Below are positions 7,305-11,609 of a stretch of 11,609 nt of DNA, one piece after another. Source of the stretch: Pavlovales sp. CCMP2436 (Eukaryota > Haptophyta > Pavlovophyceae > Pavlovales); NCBI GenBank assembly GCA_026770615.1, contig MU631316.1, forward strand, positions 635,440-647,048. Direction: 5' to 3'. Position numbers and translations under genes: made by a program. Positions within the stretch are counted from its first letter, which is position 1, and each line of letters begins with the position of its first letter. Under the pieces are notes generated by a model that was not told the origin of the DNA, did no database searches, and saw only the letters and a list, made by a program, of their open reading frames with translations.

Positions 7305-7326
7305 TGCTGGATCGTATGATCCAGCA
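7305..7326. other. Perfect stem-loop
   Basis: TGCTGGATC and GATCCAGCA form a perfect 9-bp stem around the loop GTAT. It stands alone in AT-rich spacer with no gene end nearby. Confidence 0.7.
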
Positions 7327-7630
7327 AAATTGACGCTATAGCCGTTATTTACAGCCGAAACACCGTGCTATAACCGCCGCCTAATCAAAAAATAAGCATT
7401 TATTAAATTTCTAGATTTAATTAAATATATTGTTACTATGGTCAATAAATTCTCAGCATAACTTTTTCTACTTGATTTATAGTTTCAGAATCCGCCCGGA
7501 CTAGATATTTACTAAAAGGCGTTCCTCTGATCTCCTCTCTTTTGGCCCCAGTGGCGTGGGCCACCCTAATACCGGCGAGCGACAGTTCTCGTGGGCTCAG
7601 AAAAGTTCCCGCCCGATCTGACTTTTATTT

Positions 7631-7812
7631 TCAACGCGTAGATCAGGATCGACCCATCCGGGAGCGGACGCATATCTAGAAATGTACACACACACAGCAC
7701 GGAGCGACGCAGACTCTCCCTCCCCCCCCCCCCCCCCACCCACACCCCCACCAACCCACCCCTACCCCCATCCCCCCCCCGGACCATGCGACCTCAGCTA
7801 ACTATATATATT
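7631..7812 (+). repeat. Duplicated block, copy A
   Basis: TCAACGCGTAGATC, then CGACCCATCCGGGAGCGGAC, ATCTAGAAAT, ACACACACAGCACGGAG, a poly-C tract and TAACTATATATATTT occur in the same order as at 7900-8058. The conserved parts are about 90% identical and the poly-C interior differs in length. Confidence 0.8.
7718..7783 (-). other. G-quadruplex/i-motif-prone poly-C region
   Basis: The plus strand is almost pure C with A or T interruptions, including a run of about sixteen C. The minus strand therefore has many successive runs of three or more G. Such tracts are also prone to length change and sequencing error. Confidence 0.7.
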
Positions 7813-7899
7813 TATAAATTATCATTTGGTGATGATCAGACTATAAAAGGAATATAGCATTTACATATCCGAAGCTAGTTAGTAACTTAACAATGTTTG

Positions 7900-8058
7900 T
7901 CAACGCGAAGATCTGGGTCGACCCTTCCGGGAGCGGACGTAAATCTAGAAATTACACACACACAGCACGGAGTGAGACGTAGACTGAGACTCCCCGGATT
8001 CCCCCCCCCCTCTCCCGGACTCCGGACCACCTCCAGAATCAGATAACTATATATATTA
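7900..8058 (+). repeat. Duplicated block, copy B
   Basis: Second copy of the block at 7631, 269 bases downstream in direct orientation. It ends at TAACTATATATATT, where the 26-bp box of 8053-8078 begins. Confidence 0.8.
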
Positions 8059-8078
8059 ATGTAGGGGGGTTCGGGCTG
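8053..8078 (+). repeat. 26-bp shared box, copy 2
   Basis: Identical to 6267-6292; here it follows a TATATATA run at the end of duplicated block B. On the minus strand it lies just downstream of the end of the 8095-8886 frame. Confidence 0.85.
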
Positions 8079-8094
8079 GCGGTACGTTTCAAGT

Positions 8095-8886
8095 TCAAGT
8101 CAGGCTGATCTTAGCGCCCCAACGCAGGCTCCTACGCGCTACGCCGAAGTGGGAGCTGGTAGAAGTGGTGGATGACGAGGAAGCCGAAAACAAAGCGCTG
8201 GAGTCGCTGTGCAACGCGAGGCCGCCCGACAGTGCGCGAGCAAGCGAGTCCATTGGTGATCCCAGCGGTGACGTATCGCTGGGAAGCGATGGGGTTTTGA
8301 ATGTCGAGAACTCGTTCGCGGGTGCAGGGCGCGGGCCGCAGCGCGGGGGCGTGGTGGAAGGACTGGTTGAAGAGGGAGTCGAAGGAGCCGAGACGTCGAG
8401 CGCGAGCGAGTCCACTTGATGGTGGGTTTGGGTTTTGAATGCTGTGAACTTGTTTGCGCGTGCAGGGCGCGGGCCGCCGCGCGGGGGCGCGGTGGAAGGA
8501 CTAGTTGAAAAAGGAGCCAAAGGAGCCAAACCAGGCAACGCGAGGCCGTCCGGCCGAGCACGAGCGAGCGAGTTCATTGGTGGTCTCACCGTCGGCGTGT
8601 CGCTAGGAAGCGACGGGGTTTTGAATGCCGTGAACTCGTTCGCGCGTGCGGGGCGCGGGCTGCAGCGCGGGGGCGCGTTGGAAGGACTGGTTGAAGAAGG
8701 AGCCGAGACGTCGAGACGTCGAGCGCGAGCGAGTCCACTTGATGGCGGTTGTGGGTTTGGAATGCCATGTACTTGTTCGCACGCGGCGCATGGCGCGAGC
8801 AACCGCACGGAGGCGCGGTGGATGAGGTAGTAGATGAAGCGTCCGTGATGGAGGTTGCCGATAGCACTGCATATATCTTTATTCAT
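8095..8886 (-). CDS. Repetitive Ser/Pro/Thr-rich open frame, coding status doubtful
   Basis: An ATG at 8884-8886 opens about 263 codons without a stop to 8095. The product is built of alternating units such as RPARANEFTAFKTPSLPSDT and ANKFTAFKTQTHHQVDSLAL, separated by SSTSPSTAPPR-type linkers. It would be a low-complexity, disordered protein. The opposite strand is also largely open over the same DNA, with a more ordinary stretch (WELVEVVDDEEAENKALESL) entering the repeats, one TGA at 8417 and one frame change near 8745. The frame change is present for both strands, which argues against selection on either reading. I favour a decaying minisatellite derived from a GC-rich coding segment. Confidence 0.22.
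   Translation of the reverse strand: MNKDICSAIGNLHHGRFIYYLIHRASVRLLAPCAACEQVHGIPNPQPPSSGLARARRLDVSAPSSTSPSNAPPRCSPRPARANEFTAFKTPSLPSDTPTVRPPMNSLARARPDGLALPGLAPLAPFSTSPSTAPPRGGPRPARANKFTAFKTQTHHQVDSLALDVSAPSTPSSTSPSTTPPRCGPRPAPANEFSTFKTPSLPSDTSPLGSPMDSLARALSGGLALHSDSSALFSASSSSTTSTSSHFGVARRSLRWGAKISLT
8211..8841 (+). repeat. Higher-order tandem repeat, 324-bp period
   Basis: A composite unit starting GCAACGCGAGGCCG at 8211 recurs from 8535, exactly 324 bases later. The inner subunit starting TTTTGAATG occurs at 8295 and 8433 in the first copy and at 8619 and about 8757 in the second, also 324 apart. So each copy is B-A-A', and the second copy is more decayed at its right end. The period is divisible by three (108 codons). 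Confidence 0.85.
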
Positions 8887-9028
8887 TATAGTCGGTGCGT
8901 GATGATCCAAAAAGATAAGACCCTTTTCTCTTCTATATGCATATCCGAGAAGATATATATATCTATCTAAGCCTTTAAATTATTAATCCGGGCAACTATA
9001 CTAGTACACCACACCGAGCCGGGCGGGG
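8842..9028. other. AT-rich spacer
   Basis: Contains a TATATATATCTATCTA simple run (about 8955-8970) between the tandem repeat and the acyl-activating enzyme fragment. No gene is seen. Confidence 0.5.
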
Positions 9029-9180
9029 TCACAGCCTCGAGCGCGGGGCCCGTCGCGCGGCCTTGTCGAGGGCGTCCGCCGCCATCCACCGGAGCTCGTG
9101 CTTGCGCACCTTGCCCCGTTGCCCGACGCCGTGCGCGGCAGCCGCTTGGCCGGCCACCAGAGCAGCGCGCGCGACAGCTT
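9029..9180 (-). pseudogene. C-terminal remnant of AMP-forming acyl-activating enzyme (ANL superfamily) with PTS1
   Basis: Read on the minus strand, the frame from 9180 gives LSRALLWWPAKRLPRTASG. After an 8-base insertion (9113-9120) the next frame gives KVRKHELRWMAADALDKAAR, ending RAPRSRL and TGA at 9029-9031. Joined conceptually, PRTASG followed by K matches the A10 motif of acyl-CoA synthetases, whose lysine is catalytic for adenylation. The terminal SRL is a canonical peroxisomal targeting signal, as found on peroxisomal acyl-CoA ligases. Only the last ~50 codons remain: upstream the sequence turns to TATTTAAAAATTTACTG with no ANL core. The insertion makes this copy non-functional unless it is an assembly error. 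The superfamily is well supported; the substrate cannot be told. Confidence 0.68.
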
Positions 9181-9335
9181 GTATTTAAAAATTTACTGTC
9201 CACATTTCGTTGTTGTCTTCGGCGAAGCGCTCAGGATGGTCGTCCTCTGCCCGGGGTTGGCCTGGTCCATAACCGGGTTGTTATTCGGATGTGGTCGGGT
9301 GCTTCTAGGTAAGGGCGTTTAAGGCACTCATTCAC

Positions 9336-9488
9336 CGGCTCTTAGAAAAGGCGTAACGTACGGGGATTATCCGCGGTATCCGTGGGGCCCCGTGGGCCCC
9401 CGAGCTATGTGACAAGTTAGTTATATGTTAGTCACATAGGCGCCTCCGGCGGGGCCCCCGGGGGCCCTGCGGGGCTTTCTAAGAGCCG
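9336..9488. repeat. GC-rich foldback with a dispersed core at its apex
   Basis: CGGCTCTTAGAAAAG at 9336-9350 pairs with CTTTCTAAGAGCCG at 9475-9488. GC-rich segments (GGGGCCCCGTGGGCCCCC and a GGGGGCCCTGCGGGGC counterpart) pair imperfectly inside. The apex is a 9-bp perfect stem, CTATGTGAC (9405-9413) with GTCACATAG (9431-9439). The apex sequence 9406-9426 is identical to 6869-6889. The shape is that of a MITE or foldback of about 150 bp. Confidence 0.8.
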
Positions 9489-9689
9489 GCTCATTCAGGC
9501 CTGCTTCGGCGCCTGATTGGGCCGAACCCGACACTCCGAATCTTAGAACTCGTCGGATTGCGCGGCGTGGCGTGGCGCAGGCAGCGGCGGCTGTGTCACA
9601 CATATTTGTGCGTTACACCTAGTTGCTCGGGAAGTGTACGCAACTTTTTACAGGGCCGCGGCTGGCCCGTACCCCCATTGTTTTGTTGC

Positions 9690-9706
9690 GACGTCACAGT
9701 ATAAAA
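9690..9706 (+). promoter_or_regulatory. Candidate TATA box with CRE-like site
   Basis: TATAAAA at 9700-9706 is directly preceded by GACGTCAC (9690-9697), a CRE-like half-palindrome. They lie about 160 bases upstream of the ATG at 9864. Initiation 25-30 bases downstream would give a leader of about 130 bases, rich in C with CGACCGA repeats near 9816-9831. Confidence 0.45.
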
Positions 9707-9863
9707 CTAAAAAAACACGGAGATGTTTCGAACATGCTGGATCGCCGGTACAATTTCGTTTGCGCGAGTAATTGAAACTGGATTAATTTAAAAAGGCTCA
9801 TCAACCCGTCCTGCACCGACCGACGACCGACCACGCCGGAACCCGCCCCGCCCGTCCCCTTCG

Positions 9864-10373
9864 ATGTCTACCGCTGGGTCAGCTGCCAAGTTGAAGCGAG
9901 GCGTGGGAAACCCGCTCATCGACCCAAGTGGCGTCGAGGTGGGCTCGATCGACGTGAGCTGCAAGTTCGAGCATGAGGGCAAAGAGAGCGAGGGGGCCGT
10001 GAGCCTCGCGCAGCCGAAGCTGGAGAGTCTCGTCAAGCCGGACGAGGTGGTCGTGCGCGATGGCAAAGTGCGCTGCCTCTTCAGGTACCCGCTGAGTAAA
10101 CCGTTTGTGGCCACGCTTCGCGCGCCGGACGGCGCCGGCAACTTCACTCGGACGGCTCTCGTGCAAGCCATCTGCGTGGAATACGCACGCATTTACACCG
10201 AGGAAGAGGCGAAGTCTACGGTGCCTGTAGACATCACGAGCCCGACGAACCTCAAGCGCAACAAGACCAACGGGCCCTACGGCATCTGGGGCCATGGCTT
10301 GGGCGACCTCCATCTCTCAAACATCTTCTATGTCGACGAGCACGACGCGCTGGTCCTTGGCATCGACAGTTAG
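9864..10373 (+). CDS. Uncharacterised conserved-looking protein, 169 aa, with YGIWGHGLGDL block
   Basis: This is the only complete, convincing gene. A single intronless frame runs from ATG at 9864 to TAG at 10371-10373, with strong GC bias at the third codon position. The product is soluble, with no signal peptide or membrane segment. Residues 1-45 are polar. A likely beta-rich middle (VVVRDGKVRCLFRYPLSKPF, then TLRAPDGAGNFTRTALVQAI) leads to a helix with EYARIYTEEEAK at about 105-118. The last 40 residues hold TNGPYGIWGHGLGDLHLSNI and end VLGIDS. The YGIWGH..DL..L arrangement reminds me of uncharacterised proteins in protists and large DNA viruses, but this is from memory and gives no function. 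The intact frame among decayed neighbours suggests selection or recent arrival. A TATA box lies upstream and an AATAAA downstream. Confidence 0.85.
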   Translation: MSTAGSAAKLKRGVGNPLIDPSGVEVGSIDVSCKFEHEGKESEGAVSLAQPKLESLVKPDEVVVRDGKVRCLFRYPLSKPFVATLRAPDGAGNFTRTALVQAICVEYARIYTEEEAKSTVPVDITSPTNLKRNKTNGPYGIWGHGLGDLHLSNIFYVDEHDALVLGIDS

Positions 10374-10375
10374 GT

Positions 10376-10393
10376 TGTGCTCCTATGAGCACA
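10376..10393 (+). terminator. Stem-loop directly after the stop codon
   Basis: TGTGCTC and GAGCACA form a perfect 7-bp stem around the loop CTAT, beginning 3 bases after the TAG. The geometry resembles 3'-end stem-loops such as those of histone mRNAs, but the sequence does not match that consensus. It may mark or stabilise the transcript end, or be chance. Confidence 0.35.
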
Positions 10394-10529
10394 CGCTGGC
10401 GCTCTGCCGCACTGCACAACCGACGTTCCGCCACTCTTGACTGCACAGTCGACGCCTGTCACACTGCACGGAACATTCACACTTCCATACTTCCCTGACT
10501 GCCACCCGATACTGCTTGTCACCCGCAGT

Positions 10530-10568
10530 CAGTCGTCGGCAATCAGTCGTCGGCAATTGGTCGTCGCC
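10530..10568 (+). repeat. 14-bp tandem repeat in the 3' region
   Basis: CAGTCGTCGGCAAT is repeated twice exactly (10530-10543 and 10544-10557) and followed by a partial third unit (TGGTCGTCGCC). Confidence 0.8.
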
Positions 10569-10686
10569 CCGATACCACTCTGTCGCACCAAAGGATCGGT
10601 GGTACCGAATGTGCTATATGATTCGAGAAGCAAGCGTGGCTGCGCTTGCAGGTGTGCGGGCCCGTCGCCCGTGTACATCTGACATG

Positions 10687-10692
10687 AATAAA
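10687..10692 (+). promoter_or_regulatory. Candidate polyadenylation signal
   Basis: AATAAA lies 314 bases beyond the stop of the 169-aa gene, where composition switches sharply from GC-rich to AT-rich. That switch fits the end of a transcription unit. Confidence 0.4.
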
Positions 10693-11175
10693 TGAACTTA
10701 CTTATTTAATAACTTATTAAGTTCAATAAATTAGCTAGTATATTAAATAGTTGTTAAATACGGAATATGAATAAAAATTTAACGCTTCAATGACATTGCT
10801 AAAATTAAATTAAAATAAAATCTGGTTGGGGAGGCCGTTGCTAATACTTTAAGAGTCAAACTTTCATTTTTTTCAAATAACTTAACTAGAAGTTAGTTAG
10901 TTATAAGTTACGTGAACAAAATCAAAGAAAAGCATTCAGTTCGATACTCCTCGCAGGCTGAACAGGTACGCATTTCCGATTTCTGAACAGTTTACAATCG
11001 ATTTCGGATTGATGGAACGTTCATCCTGTTTTATTATTTATTCCGCCCGCGTCTCTCAATGCCGTCGTTCATAACGACGTCACTCTCGCGAATGAATCCG
11101 CCGTGCCAGCAGTTACCTTCAGATAAGCGCTGAAGGCCCACCACTGGCCGACTCCGCGCTAAAGGATAAACGCTA
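10693..11175. other. AT-rich spacer without a gene
   Basis: The stretch is poor in GC to about 11040, with TTAGTTAGTTATAAGTTA at about 10895-10912. No frame of note is present on either strand. Confidence 0.5.
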
Positions 11176-11216
11176 ATGCAAATTTGCGGAAGGCATTATA
11201 CTCCGCGCGTATAAAT
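11176..11216 (+). promoter_or_regulatory. Octamer plus TATA box, promoter-like
   Basis: ATGCAAAT (11176-11183) overlaps the perfect palindrome GCAAATTTGC (11178-11187), and TATAAAT lies at 11210-11216. A further TATAAAAA is at 11353-11360. No frame or recognisable small RNA follows within the window, so the target, if any, would be a non-coding RNA or a gene beyond the right edge. Confidence 0.25.
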
Positions 11217-11381
11217 GTGTAGGCAGATCGCCAGAGGCGCCCGGCCGGCAGGCCCTTTTTCGCTTGGGAAGATTTTTTTGGGTCTTTCTTAAGCATATTT
11301 AGCGTTAAACAACCCGTTTTTAGCTTCGCTTAGCTTATAGCGTGTAAATGTCTATAAAAACGTATGGTCCCGTTCGCGGTC

Positions 11382-11489
11382 TCCCAGTTTCAACTGGGAC
11401 CAGCTCCCGAGCCCCCGGATACCGTCATCCCGCTAAGACTAATCAGGCACACGACTGTCGACGACACTCGACTTGCGCGCTGATTAATC
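11382..11489. other. Two inverted repeats near the right element end
   Basis: TCCCAGTT and AACTGGGA (11382-11399) form an 8-bp stem with a 2-base loop. GACTAATCAG (11437-11446) pairs with CTGATTAATC (11480-11489) with one mismatch around a 33-base loop that itself contains GTCGAC dyad symmetry. Their position 80-190 bases inside the terminal repeat is where subterminal transposase-binding sites often lie. Confidence 0.5.
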
Positions 11490-11568
11490 TTTGCTGCATC
11501 TCGCTTGTCTCAAAATACGGCTCGCCTGCGCACGCACCGCACCTACAGCACATAATTGTGGGGGGGGA

Positions 11569-11609
11569 GGGGGGGGGACCTGTGGCAATTGCTACGAGTT
11601 CACCACCAA
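11569..11609 (-). mobile_element. Right inverted terminal sequence of the putative element, truncated by the window
   Basis: Exact reverse complement of 5958-5998 over 41 bases, reaching the last base of the window. Just inside it lies another poly-G run (11560-11567). On the left side the inner sequence is poly-C then (CA)n, so the two sides diverge inward soon after the C tract, although TAGGTGCG occurs a little further in on both. Confidence 0.7.

Larger units (their letters stand above)
6310..7560. other. Spacer of ~1.25 kb without a gene
   Basis: No convincing frame exists on either strand. The stretch holds several TTAGTTA-type motifs, a core motif shared with the foldback at 9336-9488 (6869-6889), a strong G-quadruplex motif (6917-6932) and a perfect stem-loop (7305-7326). 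GTACATAAGTGAGTCACATA at 6310 resembles 5739-5760, just outside the palindrome. Confidence 0.5.

Noticed and set aside
9722..9735. ATGTTTCGAACATG dyad upstream of the orphan gene
   Set aside because: It is a short imperfect palindrome that lies between the TATA box and the ATG, and I know no factor for it here.
9879..10313. 144-codon minus-strand frame
   Set aside because: It is the antisense shadow of the 169-aa gene.
11240..11500. Possible tRNA, 5S rRNA or spliceosomal RNA after the octamer/TATA pair
   Set aside because: I found no A/B boxes, cloverleaf or U-snRNA consensus on either strand.
1..11609. CRISPR array or bacterial operon
   Set aside because: No regularly spaced direct repeats with unique spacers and no ribosome-binding-site-linked gene clusters; splice sites, TATA/AATAAA signals and PTS1 indicate a eukaryote.

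Overview
The window looks like nuclear DNA of a eukaryote, most likely a protist or microalga. The evidence is short GC-rich coding islands in AT-richer spacer, candidate spliceosomal splice sites (polypyrimidine tract plus CAG), a TATA box and AATAAA signals around the one intact gene, and a gene remnant ending in a peroxisomal targeting tripeptide. There is no operon structure, no rRNA or tRNA, and no CRISPR array. I cannot name the lineage from sequence alone.

Region by region: 1-763 holds low-complexity CA/GCA/poly-C/poly-G sequence and one open, cysteine-rich exon-like block (389-763, +). 764-3230 is spacer with small tandem repeats and a pair of diverged dispersed repeats. 3232-5160 is a mosaic of decayed protein-like segments in shifting frames, ending near an AATAAA. 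It is associated with a repeat family present three times (3917-3990 on +, 5248-5320 and 5616-5645 on -); one copy runs directly into a (TTTA)n/(TA)n tail, as retroposons often do. 5315-5649 (-) is an open, protein-like segment between two of these copies.

A nearly perfect ~200-bp palindrome (5757-5959) follows. Immediately inside it begins a sequence (5958-5998) that is repeated exactly, in inverted orientation, at the right edge of the window (11569-11609). The simplest reading is a mobile element or foldback unit of about 5.6 kb or more whose right end is cut off by the window. Its interior contains an RGG-box C-terminal exon (6023-6294, -), about 1.3 kb of spacer with a strong G-quadruplex and hairpins, a 269-bp duplicated block (7631 and 7900), a 324-bp higher-order tandem duplication open on both strands (8211-8841), a frameshifted C-terminal fragment of an AMP-forming acyl-activating enzyme (9029-9180, -), a GC-rich foldback (9336-9488), and the only complete, convincing gene (9864-10373, +).

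That gene has a TATA box upstream, no intron, 169 codons, a stem-loop just past the stop and an AATAAA about 310 bases later. Its product is an uncharacterised protein with a YGIWGH..GDL block near the C-terminus. I see no pathway linking the genes; the content is that of a repeat-rich, decaying accessory region around one maintained orphan gene.
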